Source: Diadophis punctatus similis (Eukaryota; Chordata; Lepidosauria; Squamata; Dipsadidae). From it: a stretch of 64,000 bases of DNA. Shown here piece after piece: positions 25,238 to 47,046 of this stretch. The DNA lies in NCBI GenBank assembly GCA_023053685.1, contig JALIGW010000013.1, positions 16,157,501 through 16,221,500 of the forward strand, written 5' to 3'. The notes under the pieces are model-generated. The model saw only the letters and a list, made by a program, of their open reading frames with translations. It had not been told where the DNA came from and did not search any database. Each line of letters begins with the position of its first letter. Position 1 is the stretch's first letter. The position numbers and the translations under genes are program-made.

Positions 25238-25604
25238 TGCTGATTTGTTCTTTTAAAATAACTGATGACTCTAAAATATATATTTCAGGGTGGTGGGGGA
25301 GAAATGTCCTCCTTTAGATAAATTTAGTTAAGAATTCTGTTGCTTATGCTATGGCTTGGATTTGTGTTCAATTAAACTGCAACCTAACAAATGAAGATAG
25401 ACTTCTATTTTGGGACACTCCCTGAAAGAACTTTACAGTATTTTCCTTAGCTGGCGTGACCAGCCAAAAATAGCTGACCTTCCCTATTGGCATGAAATAT
25501 TGTTGCACATGGTGCATCCACATATGAAGAAGAGGGATGAAATTACTGTCCCCTTATTATTCTGCCTAGGTTGGATTTCAATATCCAATGCTGACAAGCA
25601 GTAG

Positions 25605-25760
<156 letters not shown>

Positions 25761-26514
25761 CTACAATCAATTTATCTTCTTCCTATAAGGAGGCAAGGAA
25801 TAGTCCTTCTCTGTCACAGGCAAACACACAAAGTACAGTGCAAACTAAGTTGCAGATATGCAGGCATGTTGAAGCATATCATCAGATAGATAAAAACACT
25901 TGAGCCTCATTGACTGATTGACTATCTCATCCCAAGGCAGTAATCAAGACATTTAAAGCTGAGATGTGGCACCCACTTGCTTTTTTTAATGGTCTTTAAA
26001 TGAGCGCATACATGTCTAACTCAAATTCAGAATTAAAAGCACATCTCTGCAGGGAAGAGTTCAGCATCTAATATGCCCTTATCGTCACAAGAAAGCAGAA
26101 CTATAGAAGGTCCTGCTTCGTATGCTTTAGTTAGATTTGGATATAGAGAAGGTGATTTCTAGGGGCAGCCAAGTAACACAACTATGCTTTTAGAAAAAAG
26201 GCTGTACTATTATTTTTCAATTTCAAATATAAACAGATGTTTTCTGCATCCTGATGCCATCCAGATGCTCTGGGAATACATATCCCAGAAGAACAAATCT
26301 GCGTCATTGATGGTTTGGTTGTCTTGGGATTCTGGAAATTTTACTCTCCATACTTCCAAAATATGTGAAATTGGGATGGTGATATCTGGGTTTGCACTGC
26401 CAAAGAGATACGATTTTATTCAGTTACAGCTTTTCTGTATGGTAGTTGTACATCTGCACACCAGTCTCCTGCATGCCTCCCTCCCTCTCTCTGCACATGG
26501 TGGTCTGTCTAAAC

Positions 26515-26699
26515 CAGGGGTCCCCAGATTCTTAGGTCAATGACTCCTTCATGAAGTTTCAGATTGTTCATCAACCTCCAAACACATTACATGAAAATAA
26601 TTTAATCAATACTACTTTAATTATTAAAATAATAACAACAATAGTGAACAGTCTCATTGGCCATTAGAAGTCAAGATTGACCACTTTGGAGAACTCTGA
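26515..26699. mobile_element. Degraded hAT-like MITE
   Basis: Left CCAGGGGTCCCCAGATTC is loosely mirrored by CTTTGGAGAACTCTG at the right. Ends of the CAGGGGTCCCCAAAC type are common in vertebrate hAT elements. No clear target duplication. Confidence 0.45.
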
Positions 26700-27785
26700 T
26701 CTAAATGAATTTGTTGAACTAATTCAACACAGAAGTCCACAATTAGATAAGTTTTTTGAGACATAGGGATAATTTGCAGTTTTGACGGCATATCATTAGT
26801 CGATCATAACACAGCTATTATACTAGGGTAGCTACTATGGTAAGCTATTATGGTAAGGAAGTTTCTTGTCAACACTTCTGTTCTAACATGTTTTGACTCT
26901 CCTTTTCACTTAACTTTTTTTCTTTTCTTTTTTTCTGTACAGGTTAAGTACATTCTATACAAAGCAAGGGAGTCTATGAAGGGGCAAGGCATTCTTGCAA
27001 ATAAAAATTATGCTAGAAGTTGGTGGACAGAGAGACTGACAGATGTCAAGAATGGTACATACAGTATAATTGGAAACTGCTGTGCATTCCTTACTTAGGA
27101 TAAAACCAATTATTGTTTTTTTTAAAATATAAAGTATTTTCAAGTCTCTGGTTTTTTAAAAATTCATCAGTTTGCAAAATGATATACAGAAAGAATGGTT
27201 ATAAACTTACTTTAAAATGTTAATTTAGTTATTCTTTGGGAAGGTGGTTGCAAAGTGAGTTTTTAAAATTGCATTTAAAAAAAAGGTTCTTTCAAGTCAA
27301 ATTCAAGTCCTGAGGCCTTTATAAACATATTAATATAGTTTTCATGGCAAAAATGTCTACTTTGGGGGGGGGAAGGGGGGTTGGATTTTGTTTTGTTTTG
27401 CTTTCCAATCTAGCCTGAAACCTTGAGATTCTGTTATGCTCACCCTCAACTACAAATCCGAACTAAATTTGCTTAGCTTCTTGAGATCAACTATCATATA
27501 AATTTACAAATAAGACAAGAATTTTGGTGTCAAAATGCACCCGCTTCAGCTTATCCAGTGGTATATTTGGTGATACTATTTAAAGTACCTACATATTCCA
27601 TATATACTCACATAGAAGCCTATCCACAAATAAGCTGACCCTTGAATTTTTAACTATAAAAATGGATAATGTACGGATTGCCACACATAAATCAACTGGG
27701 AAAATTAAAATATCTAACCATTTTGAGGGTTAGTTTATTCATGGGTAGCATATTTTTCATGGTATTTTGGTTAAAAATGTGACTA

Positions 27786-28784
27786 CCATATTTTTCGGAT
27801 TATAAGATGAACCGGAGTATAAGGCGCACCTAGATTTTAGAGGAGGAAAACAAGGAAAAAAGTATTCTGAACCAAATGGTGTAGTAATATATTATTTAAT
27901 AAAATACCAGTGTACTTTTTACAACCATGTATACTTTTTACAACCATGTACACTTTTTACAACCATGTATACTTTTTACAAACTTCAAACTTGACAGCTT
28001 TAAGACTAGTGGACTTCAACTCCCAGAATTCCTCCTCCAGTCATGCTAGCTCAGGAATGGGAGTTGAAGTCCACAAGTCTTAAACTTGCCAAGTTTGAAG
28101 ATCCTTGCACCCCTAACCCCTAACCCAGGGGTCTTCAAACTTGACAGCTTTAAGACTAGTGGACTTCAACTCCCAGAATTCCTCCTCCAGTCATGCTAGC
28201 TCAGGAATGGGAGTTGAAGTCCACAAGTCTTAAACTTGCCAAGTTTGAAGATCCTTGCACCCCTAACCCCTAACCCAGGGGTCTTCAAACTTGACAGCTT
28301 TAAGACTAGTGGACTTCAACTCCCAGAATTCCTCCTCCAGTCATGCTAGATGGGGTAATTAGAAGGCAAAACACTCCAGTTTTTGCAAAAAAATGGCCTG
28401 TTTTTCGCTCGGTTTTTTTGGTTTTGTTGTTTTTGCAAAAGCAGGGCATGCAGAGGGTTTGGGAAGCCTGCAGAGCACTCCTAGGGGGTGGGGGAATACA
28501 AAAACGCCCCAATTTTTGCAAAAAATTGCCCGTTTTTAACTTAATTTTTTGCAAAAACAGGGCATGCAGAGGGTTTGTGAAGCCTGCAGAACACTCCTAG
28601 GGGGTGGGGGGAGGCAAAACATCCCCATTTTTGCAAAAACCGGCCCATTTTTCGCTAAAATTAGATGCGGGGGCGGGGCTTCGGGTGGCCAAAAAAATGG
28701 CTGTATTCGGTGTATAAGACGCACCGACATTTCCACCCTCTTTTTGGGGGCAAAAAGGTGCGTCTTATACTACGAAAAATACGG
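27786..28784. mobile_element. TA-flanked DNA transposon (999 bp) with internal tandem repeats
   Basis: Left end CCATATTTTTCGGATTATAA, right end the inverse of CCGTATTTTTCGTAGTATAA. TA flanks both sides (27784-27785, 28785-28786). Inside are a 20-bp tandem block (27911-27980), an exact 150-bp tandem (27983-28349) and a 116-bp tandem (from 28444). No transposase. Same family as 51256-51889. Confidence 0.75.
27983..28349. repeat. 150-bp tandem repeat, 2.4 copies, each unit a hairpin
   Basis: Units start CTTCAAACTTGACAGC at 27983, 28133 and 28283 with no visible difference. Within a unit, TGGACTTCAACTCCCAGAAT is answered by GGGAGTTGAAGTCCA, so each can fold on itself. CCCCTAACCCCTAACCC lies at each unit junction. 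Confidence 0.9.
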
Positions 28785-28817
28785 TATATACAGTAACTTT
28801 TCTTTCTTTATACAATA

Positions 28818-28839
28818 ATCTATCTATCATCTATCTATC

Positions 28840-28904
<65 letters not shown>

Positions 28905-28921
28905 CCTACCTACCTACCTAT
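28818..28921. repeat. (TCTA)n / GATA-type microsatellite with ACCT tail
   Basis: TATC units (GATA on the other strand), ending in CTACCTACCTACCTA. GATA arrays are known as Bkm-type repeats in snakes. Confidence 0.93.
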
Positions 28922-29491
28922 CAAATATATATGATGATATATTTCATGGAAAGTTATTTTACTGAAAAAACAGTAAAAAAATAATACATTCATTAGTTAA
29001 AACAATTATATAATAATTAAAAAGAATTACAAATTATAAAACCAGAACTAAAAGAGAATAATAAATGGAGGAGTATTAATAATAAGTTCTCCCATCTCCT
29101 GGGGTTCCCAGGGCTACTGGAATAACCACGTCTTGAGGGACCTGCAGAGGCTCAGGAGTGATGAGGCCAACCTTATCTCTGTTGGTAGAAGATTCCACAA
29201 TGTGTACACCACAGCAGAAAAGGCCCACTGGCAAAAGCCCAGCAAATGTTGCTCCCTCAACAATGAAATCTGTAACATGGCCATTCTGTAATATCTGTTG
29301 GGACAGACAGATGAAATTGGGAAAAGTCGATTACTCAAACAGATACATTGACCAAAAATATGTGTTCCAAGAGTACTAAATAAATTCCAAGAATATTAAA
29401 GTACTCAATAAATATTGAGTACTCCAGGGTAGCTATATTCACTCCAATGCATGGTTTCATAGTATCCCACAACAGTGCCTCTTCTACTCTA

Positions 29492-30034
29492 GATTTAGAT
29501 TTATTATTAGAGTTGGAAGGGACCTTGTAGGTAATCTAGTCCAACCCCCTGCTCAAGCAGGAGTTCCTACACCATTTGAGACAGATGGCAGTCCAGTCTC
29601 CTCTTGAAGGTCGCAAGTGTTGGGGCTCTCACAACCTCCGCTGGCAAGCTGTTCCACTGGTTGATCGCTCTCACCGTCAGAAAGTTTCTCCTCACTTCCA
29701 GGTTGAATCTCTCCTTGGTCAGCTTCCATCCATTATTCCTTGTTTGGCTTTCTGGTGCTATAGAGAACAGCCTGCTCCCCTCCTCTCTGTGGCATCCCCT
29801 CAAGTATTGGAACACTGCTATCATGTCACCCCTGGTCCTTCTCTTCGCCAGACTGGCCAAGTTCAGTTCCTGCAACCGCTCTTTGTATGTTTTATTTTCC
29901 AGACCCTTTATCATCCTGGTTGCTCTCTTCTGCACTTTCTCTAGGGTTTCAATGTCTTTTTTGTAGTGTGGTGACCAAAACTGGATGCAGTACTCTAGGT
30001 GTGGTCTGACCAAGGCTTTATAGAGTGGTACTTA
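29492..30034 (-). mobile_element. CR1-type LINE 3' end
   Basis: The minus-strand frame 30013-29567 encodes the end of a CR1 reverse transcriptase (MVRPHLEYCIQFWSPHYKKD, RRTRGDMIAVFQYLRG, NFLTVRAINQWNSLPAEVV). The 3' end carries the classic CR1 GTTGGAAGGGACCTTGTAGG in reverse orientation. 5'-truncated; the last RT portion is intact for 148 codons. Confidence 0.9.
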
Positions 30035-31541
30035 TGTCATATCTTGTAATTATTTTAAAAAAATCCTCTACCAGATCATACTTATTTTTTTAAAATGTTG
30101 TCAGTAAGATTTCTTGAGCTATTTTGGGGGAACAGAAGTGATTTATAAATCACATACATTAGTCTCACCTAAATAAACACATATAATGTTCTAATAGAAG
30201 AACCTCTGGCACTGTCAATGTCTTAGAAGATAGCAAAATTTCTACATGGCTTTTATGAGCATTTGAATCCTTTAGACATTTATTTTCTGTCTGAAAATAT
30301 AACTGCAACTAGAACTGCATGGAACTAAGAAGCTACTGTAAGAGATTTTTAAAAATCAATTTTTATATTATTTTTAAATATTTATTTCAAATCTGAACAA
30401 TTTACTTATGAAATGGACATCATCTACACCACCTACTCCATGAATCTTAATGGAAAATCTCATGGTGGCATCTCTTAGATTAAAATTAAGCCCTTATGTT
30501 CATTGTGAAAAATAAATCCACCCTAGAGCTTTGGCTGCCAGTCTTATGGAAACAATTATCCATTCTACTGATAAAGATAAAATCTTCTAAGATTCACATT
30601 TATAATATAGAATTTACTAGATTAAGACCATTTCTGGTTTTAATTTATTTTTACTCTTATTGGATTTAGTTTGGTATATGATATGCAGTTTTCCATTATT
30701 GTTTTGCTGCTTTCCCTATGTCTACAAAAATGCTCTATTTTTTTAAAAAAAGGTCCATTGAAATACTGAATAAATTATTACAGTATTTCCCTTATATGTT
30801 GATTCTTTTTTCCCCCTTTTATAAAACTGAGAAGTCATGGCTATAACACACACAAAATGTTTAGGGCCATCTATTTTGTCTTCAGTTTTAATATAGGACA
30901 GAATACATTCCTCATAAGGAAGATTTATTATAATTTTTATAATGTTTACAAGAATATTTCTAAAGATATTCAATACTGGTTATGAATATTACTAGTATTA
31001 TCATTATTCATTCAAGCTTCACAAAATTCTATTGAGTAGGGAAAAACTCTTTGAATGTTCACTTTTTATTAACATGTTTTCAGTATCCCCCATCTCTCTC
31101 CCCCTCCCCTTTCCCGCAGGCAGGTAAGTGGCTGCTGCTGGGTGGGTTAGGGAGCAAAGGCTTGTGACATTGACTGGGAAAAGTCAAGGAAGGTTGAAAA
31201 TGAGAATCGCATGACCACAGCAGCAGCAGCCAATAATAATGAAGCAGCCATAATTTTCCTACGTTTCATTCCTTCAAGAGTCATGGGTCCTGGATTTTGG
31301 ACACTTTCTGTAAATTAGCCATTTGAGATTCAAAATTTGTTGCCTTTGATGCACCATTTTTCCCAGGTAAAGAACATGACAATGAGAATTTTAGGAGTAT
31401 ATAGATGGATTACATTACCCAAACTACACCTAATATAGATAGACCAGTTAATCACAGAAGATGAGCTGGCAAAAGGCAGCATTGTGACAAGTATGTTTGA
31501 CTTGCTAGTCCTAGTCCTACCATAGTCCTAATCCTAGACTC

Positions 31542-31607
31542 ATTCTATTCTATTCTATTCTATTCTATTCTATTCTATTCTATTCTATTCTATTCTATTC
31601 TATTCTA
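31542..31607. repeat. (ATTCT)13 microsatellite
   Basis: Perfect pentamer array, the same unit that forms the 3' tail of LINE copies in this window. No LINE body is visible beside it. Confidence 0.95.
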
Positions 31608-31639
31608 AATACCCTTCTCCAAGAGTGATTTCCATTGTA

Positions 31640-31897
31640 GCCAACTTGGCATGGTGTCTTTACAAGGGTGCTTGTCAGAAGCTTGCAAAAGGTGACCACA
31701 TGACCCCAAGACACTGCAACTGTCATAAATGTGAGTCAGTTGTCAAGCATTCAAATTTTGATCACGTGACTATGGGGATAGTCACGTGACACGTGCAAGA
31801 CTCCTGTGAAAAACTGTCATGTCACTTTTTTCAGTGCCTTTGTATCTTTCAACGGTCACTAAACGAATTGTTGTAAATAGTGGACAACTTGTAACAC
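31640..31897. mobile_element. Dispersed DNA-transposon-like repeat (copy A)
   Basis: Contains GCAAAAGGTGACCACATGAC, ATGTGAGTCAGTTGTCAAGC and TTTTGATCACGTGACTATGG, ending ACGAATTGTTGTAAATAGTG. The family has a CAGGTAGTCCTCG-type end, visible in the copy at 40061. Class uncertain. Confidence 0.55.
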
Positions 31898-32305
31898 CAA
31901 TTCCACCTGAAGGACTTCCTTCGTTTTGAAAACCCGAATGAACACCGTGAATGCATTGTTCTCATTCTCTCTCCTTGCAAAATGCCTTGAAGAGGCATTC
32001 AAGACCTCGACAAACAATATTTTTAATGATATCAGGCCTCCAGAAGAGCACAAGGTGGCCAAGAAGGCTTCCCAACCTGCGGAACCCAAGACGGCGCCGG
32101 CCGAAAGAAAACTCTTTTGTTGTTGCGACTGCACTGCCTGCCTCGCCTCGCCCCGCCCCACATCCCCGTCATCTGCCTACGCGGCGAAGCTTGCCCGCGG
32201 CTGCCTTTCGCTTCTCTCCCCCTCGGTCGCCCGGTTGCCCACCTGCTCAGGGCCTGCCGGGTTGCGGCGGGGTTTTCTTCCCCCCCCTCCTTCGCCCCGC
32301 GACGC

Positions 32306-41896
<9,591 letters not shown>

Positions 41897-42193
41897 TGAC
41901 TTATTTACAGTGCTTTTCTAAAAATAAAAAAGCCAAAAAAACTCTCAAAGGAACAGTTGTCAATGTAGGGGAAATAGAAAATTATAAAACAGAGCAATAA
42001 CATTTTAAATCAAATTGAAATCCTTTAAACAAAAAGAGGAACTCATGTTTTCAGCTTCCTCATGTTTATGTGGAATTTGAACCAGGTTTTGATGGCACGC
42101 AATGCCATATTTCAGACCTTTATTAAATGTTGCTTTGAACATCAGTGAAGAAAATGGAAGAACTGCCATTCCAGCAGATATTCAATCTCACTG

Positions 42194-42199
42194 AATAAA
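42194..42199 (+). promoter_or_regulatory. Candidate polyadenylation signal for MFSD9
   Basis: AATAAA about 300 nt after the MFSD9 stop codon. An earlier AATAAA at 41923-41928 lies only about 27 nt after the stop and sits in an A-rich run. Use of either is inference. Confidence 0.3.
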
Positions 42200-42954
42200 G
42201 GCTTTGAAGATATGTAATTTACTTAATGTCAAGTAGGTTATTGAGTTTAATCCCCAAAGGATGACCTTATATTAAAAAATAGCATACATTTCTCAATCAG
42301 AAACATAGATTCTGTTCAAATTCTTCTAAAAATGAGTATTGAACCTGAAAACTATTTTTGATCATTCAGTTATCAAGATTTCACCAAGTGAATCGAGCTC
42401 CTTTTAAACGTACATATTTAAGTAGTCACATTCTGTTTGCATACAGTCTCTTTCCTTTTCTTCATATCAAAGATCAGCTGCTTCAAATGAAACGTTTGTT
42501 TAATCAAGTCCTTCACAGTTTGAATACAAGCTACTATTTATTTAATACAAATTTGACATTGACAAAGCCTTGCAAAAGTGTTCATTGCTGAACACAACTT
42601 ACTAACTCTGTGTTAGAGCCTTCAATATGAAGACTAATATATTTCTTTGCAATTGGAGAAAGGCACAGCTTGCATTCAGTGTGGTAGGTCAGAATACTAC
42701 AACCCTGTTTTAGTATTTGGAGGAGTATGATTTCGCAAAAGGAAATGTTACACTTACTAAAGAGAATTGATTTCACATTCAAACATTTATTAACAGTATG
42801 TTTAGATCTATCTAGCTGATTAAAAGAAAATAAGAAAAAAGGAAATATATATTTATGCTTACCATGAAATTCTGATTTTCTATCATCAGCCTTACTCTTT
42901 GAAGTGTTTTTCAACTTTTGTATTGAACACTTTTCAACCCTGTGTTTTTCACAT

Positions 42955-43012
42955 TTTAAAATGTATAGACTTCCATTCCCAGAATTACTCAGCCAGCAGG
43001 TTGAGAAACACT
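42955..43012. mobile_element. Fragment of a hAT-type MITE arm
   Basis: GACTTCCATTCCCAGAATTA with CTCAGCCAGCAGGTTGAGAA resembles one arm of the palindromic MITE core. Degraded. Confidence 0.4.
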
Positions 43013-44277
43013 ATTTTAGAACAACAGAAGAAGGACATGTGCCTAAATTTTAAGTAAAGAAGTGCTAAGAAGACACAAAATAGTGCTTACCCTTTCTAAA
43101 AATAGCCCTGCAAGAGAAAGACTTGGATATTTGCTCTTAATATAATCTAAATCTTATCTTTCCATATTATGGGACTAACAGCCATATTCTTTTCTTATGC
43201 AGATTAGAAGTAAATGTTACAAGTTAGGTAAGATTAATTCCCAGCAAACTCTACATCCATTGACAAAGTTAAGATTTGCTCACAATCCAAATAATACTCA
43301 ACAAACTTTCTTGTGAAATTCAATCCAGAAATATTGAGTTAGTTACTTAATATTATGTAGTAAAAGTACTTGGAAAATATTTAACATACTTTTGGAATAC
43401 TTGAAAGGCTCTAAGAAGTTATACTCAGGGATTTTGTGCTGGTTTTTTGAGATGGTTTTGAATTGCTTTCTGCAAATGTTTGGTTTTAAAATTGCACTAC
43501 AATATTGGTAATGGGAAATAAAAGGAAAAAGTAAACCTAGATTATCTATATGTCATTTATTCAGTTGCTGTCCCATGCAATATACATTATAAATGTGTAT
43601 ATGTTGTTTAGTATATATGGCATTCCCACTTCAAGAGGAATATATTACTTTCATTAACAGAAAACTATATTGCTCTTCAAATAAAGCAGCAAAAGTTTTA
43701 CTGTCTTAACATTCTGAAGAGATTTTATTCTAGTAGGGAATCCTACAGTCCTGTTCTTACTATATATCAATATATTATTTGTATCTTTGAGGGTTTGGGA
43801 TGTGGGCAACAGTATGTTGGCTTACAATATTGTCTCTAGATTGGACAACTACGTGTTTGCATAGAATAGCATGAACATGCTCAAATAAAAATGAGCAGTT
43901 GTGTTTGTGACAAACTGGCCAAATATGCAAAAACTAACCAGTACTGTCATTATTATTAGCAACTTCCTGGAGCCCATCAGGAAATACTGCTTCATCAGTG
44001 GGACTGGGAGTATGCCCATTCTTCCAAATCTCATGGACAGCAGAGCCATTAGGTAACGTGGCCCCATGCCATGTAGAATTTTAAAAGTGACAACAAGTAT
44101 CTTTACAGTGTTGTGAATATTGTGGGAGGTTGAAGAACAGGTAAGGCTGAGGTGAAGTAGTGTAACAGGAGAATGTTAGATTATAGACTTATGGAGTGCT
44201 TATAGAGTTGGCTTAATGCATTGGTAAAGATGCATGTATAAATAATAACTGGAAGAATGCCTGTTGTTGCCCTAGGC

Positions 44278-44423
44278 CAGGAGTGGGCAAACTATGGTTC
44301 TTTGAGGACCTGTGGACTTCAACTCCCAGAATTCCTGAGCCAGTCATGCATGCATGACTGGCTCAGGAATTCTGGGAGTTGAAATCCACAGGTCCTCAAA
44401 GAACCATAGTTTGCCCACCCCTG
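44278..44423. mobile_element. Palindromic hAT MITE (146 bp)
   Basis: Two ~73-bp arms are near-perfect reverse complements meeting at GTCATGCATGCATGAC. Ends are CAGGAGTGGGCAAACTATGG and the inverse of CAGGGGTGGGCAAACTATGG. An exact 8-bp target duplication CCCTAGGC lies at 44270-44277 and 44424-44431. Confidence 0.93.
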
Positions 44424-44540
44424 CCCTAGGCAATTAAAAAAACAGTAAAAATAAACTGTTTTTAATTTTAATTTTTAAATTTTTTAAATACTTTTATTTT
44501 AAAATATAAGTTTAAAATTCTATTTTAAAACTTTTAAAAT

Positions 44541-44755
44541 ATAGCCAATTTAGTGTAGTTGTTAAGGCACAAGGCTAGAAACCAGGAGATTGAGTACTAG
44601 TCCCACCTTAGGTATGAAAAAACAGCAAGGTGACTTTCGGCCAGTCATGCTTTCTCAATCCAACCCACTTCACAGGGTGGTTGTTGTGAGGAAAATAGGA
44701 GAAGAAAAGAATGTTAGAAATATTCACTGCTTTATTTATTAAAAAATAATAAAAA
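44541..44755 (+). mobile_element. tRNA-derived SINE (second family)
   Basis: TAGCCAATTTAGTGTAGTTG with TTAAGGCAC (A-box-like), then GCTAGAAACCAGGAGATTGA, GGCCAGTCATGCTTTCTC and CACAGGGTGGTTGTTGTGAG. Tail AT-rich. Related to the copy at 47373. Confidence 0.75.
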
Positions 44756-44919
44756 TGGATGGGAAACTTTTCAGCAGAATTATGACTGAAAGTGTAACAA
44801 GTGACTGAGCAAAATTGGGGAAATGCAGTGCAACAAAGCAGCTTCATACTGTGCAATGGAATGAGAAAGTAATTGTACACTTATTTATTTATTTATTGGT
44901 CACATTTTTATGCCGCCCA

Positions 44920-45480
44920 CTCCACAGAGACCCACTTGTTGATTTAGAGAAAGTATATGATAAAATGTGGTTTCGATATGGATTGAAACATGGTTGCTGA
45001 ATGCAGTGAGAGTGATGTACCATAGAAAAGCTTGCATGAGGATGCTTAATTAATGGCTCAACATTGAGAATGGAGTACTTCAAGTATGTGCAATCTCTTC
45101 TTGGTCGTCTGATACACTTATGGACAAACATATAACATATGCTTGAGTTGACAGAATTGTGTTTGTTGGAAATGTCACTGTACATACTTTTATATGTTAA
45201 TATGTTGTTAGTTGAAGACACAATTGATTTGTAGCAATTGTTAGATTATGCTGAAATCTGAAGTACTGAGCTGAAAAATAAGATATTGGGTACCATGGTG
45301 GCAGTGCTTAACCAGGAAAGTTGAGTGAACAGCAAGTTATATGTAAATGATGAAAACTAATATTAGTAAATATGTATACCTTTGGTGAAATATTTATGAA
45401 AACAGAAAAATGGATAGAAAAATTTTAGGCTGTGCTAATGCTGCTAAAAAGGTAGTAGGTAGTATGTGAAGAAGAAATGT
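44920..45480 (+). mobile_element. Strongly degraded LINE reverse-transcriptase remnant
   Basis: VDLEKVYDKM in frame with the start of this stretch resembles the RT VDLEKAYD-type motif. Downstream frames are broken by many stops. Clade not determinable. Confidence 0.4.
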
Positions 45481-45812
45481 TTGTTAAAAGAAACAAAAAT
45501 GGTTTCTGGTCATCTTGTATGGGAATGAGAATCATCTATGTGTTAAATATCAGAGTAAGTAGCATGCAGTAGAAATGGGGTGCTAAGAACTATATGGTAA
45601 AATAGGAGATACAGTGAGCAGTGCATGAATGATTGAACACAAAAGTAAGTTATCTGTGATGACCTGGGGCATGGCATGAAAGCAACACAGCCAGAGAAAA
45701 GGTCTAACTCCCCTTTATTGCTCCAACTTTGCCCCAAACGTCCCCATGTTTACTACAAGTCCTGGAGCAAAGCTCTCACACACACCTTCAGCAGCCTCTG
45801 GATGCAAGTAGT

Positions 45813-46618
45813 CCAGTAAGCAAGGTTAGCCAAACAGTAACCAGGGCCAGCAGTCCAGTAAGCCAGGTTGGCCAAACAGTAAGTATTGTGGCCCGCCAGC
45901 TGCCAGCAGAGCTGGCAGCAGACTCGGACAGTGAGGAGGTTGGGGAGGAACTTGGGCCAGTCCTGGAGTCTGCAGAAGGCTCGGATGGATGCTCTGCGTC
46001 AGAAGCAGAGATAGAGCCAGGGCCCTCCAACATTTCCCAGCTGCCTTCGGAGTCAGAGATAAGTGGGGAAGAAGAACAGCTGGGGCCTGTTACAGATGTG
46101 CTTATGCGCAGAGCTATCAGGAGAGGAGAACAATTGAGTACCATGAGCTGACTCTGAAAAAAAGGCACATGTGGACGCTGAATGTCCCCTCCCCGGCTGG
46201 GGAATAATAGAAGCTAAAGGGAGTGGCGTCATGGTGTCTCAGAGACTGCTTGAAAGAGTTTAGTTTACAGCTTTGGGGCTGGAAGCTCCCAGCCTGGCAA
46301 TTATCCAAGAACTGATAAGGTCTGTACTTCAGTTAACCCTTGGAAGGATTATTGCCTGGACTTTTCTGTGTGTGAATGCCATGAATTCACAGTAGTTAAA
46401 TAAAGGGGTTTTTAGGACAAGGGGTTCTGTTTCTTGGTTCTCCTAAAGCTGAGTCAGAACAGTAACCAAGGCCAGTAGTCCAATAAGCCAGGCTTAGCCA
46501 AACAGTAACCAGGGCCAGCAGTCCAATAAGCCAGGTTAACCAAACAGTAACCAGGGCCAGCAGTCCAGTAAGCCAGGTTAGCCAAACAGTAACCAGAGCA
46601 AGAAGTTTAGTGAAGCAG
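45813..46618. repeat. 42-bp minisatellite, split by an insertion
   Basis: Units like CAGTAACCAGGGCCAGCAGT with CCAGTAAGCCAGGTTAGCCAAA occur at 45813-45892 and again, about four times, at 46458-46618. The block between is the insertion listed separately. A 42-bp period keeps all frames open, which explains the 14-residue repeat in the reverse frame. Confidence 0.85.
45893..46457 (+). mobile_element. 565-bp insertion, probable solo LTR
   Basis: Flanked by AACAGTAA on both sides (45885-45892, 46458-46465). It has TG and CA near its ends and AATAAA at 46399-46404 about 55 nt before the right end, as in an LTR. No gag or pol frame adjoins. An acidic frame inside (SDSEEVGEEL, SEAEIEPG) is of unknown meaning. 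LTR identity is inference. Confidence 0.45.
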
Positions 46619-47046
46619 GCAAACAGGTCAAGCCCCACAAGACAGAGCACAGTAACTCCAGGTGTCGGCAAGTGCACACAAGGCTCCACAGATTCAACAC
46701 TTGTTCTGGACAAATGCCCCTCCTTACATTTCAATCACCAGGTGTGCCTTGTGAATGGGGGATGGGGCACTCTCCTCCCTTGTAGCTGGCTCAGTCTGCG
46801 TTGATCTCGTCTTCTCTCCGATGGGGGGGGGAATGACATCACTGGATGAAATACTTTGAGATCGCTTGGTCAGATAGAATATACGACTGAGTTGAAAAAC
46901 AACTATATGAAGGAAAAGTGAATGATCAAGAAGGAAGCAAAAACTGAGAATCTTATAATTTGGTTGAGCTAATGGGAACCTCACCAAGAGTAAAAAATGG
47001 CAATATACAAACAGCATATGATTGTAATAGAAGCAAGAATGGTTTG

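Noticed and set aside
28112..28276. Telomere-like CCCTAACCCCTAACCC at 150-bp unit junctions as interstitial telomere
   Set aside because: Only about two units per junction with an extra C; it belongs to the tandem repeat unit rather than a telomeric array.
29576..29966. Plus-strand frames overlapping the CR1 reverse transcriptase
   Set aside because: Shadows of the minus-strand CR1 coding end.
43849..44067. 72-aa membrane-like minus-strand frame
   Set aside because: No homology recognised, no splice context, and not conserved in style with the neighbours; random hydrophobic frame in AT-rich DNA.
45729..46151. 140-aa acidic frame as a host gene
   Set aside because: It spans the minisatellite and the inserted repeat block, with no splice structure or family match.
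46396..46734. 112-aa hydrophobic frame with a 14-residue repeat (LLALVTVWLTWLTG)
   Set aside because: It is the reverse translation of the 42-bp minisatellite; a period divisible by three keeps every frame open. No independent sign of coding.
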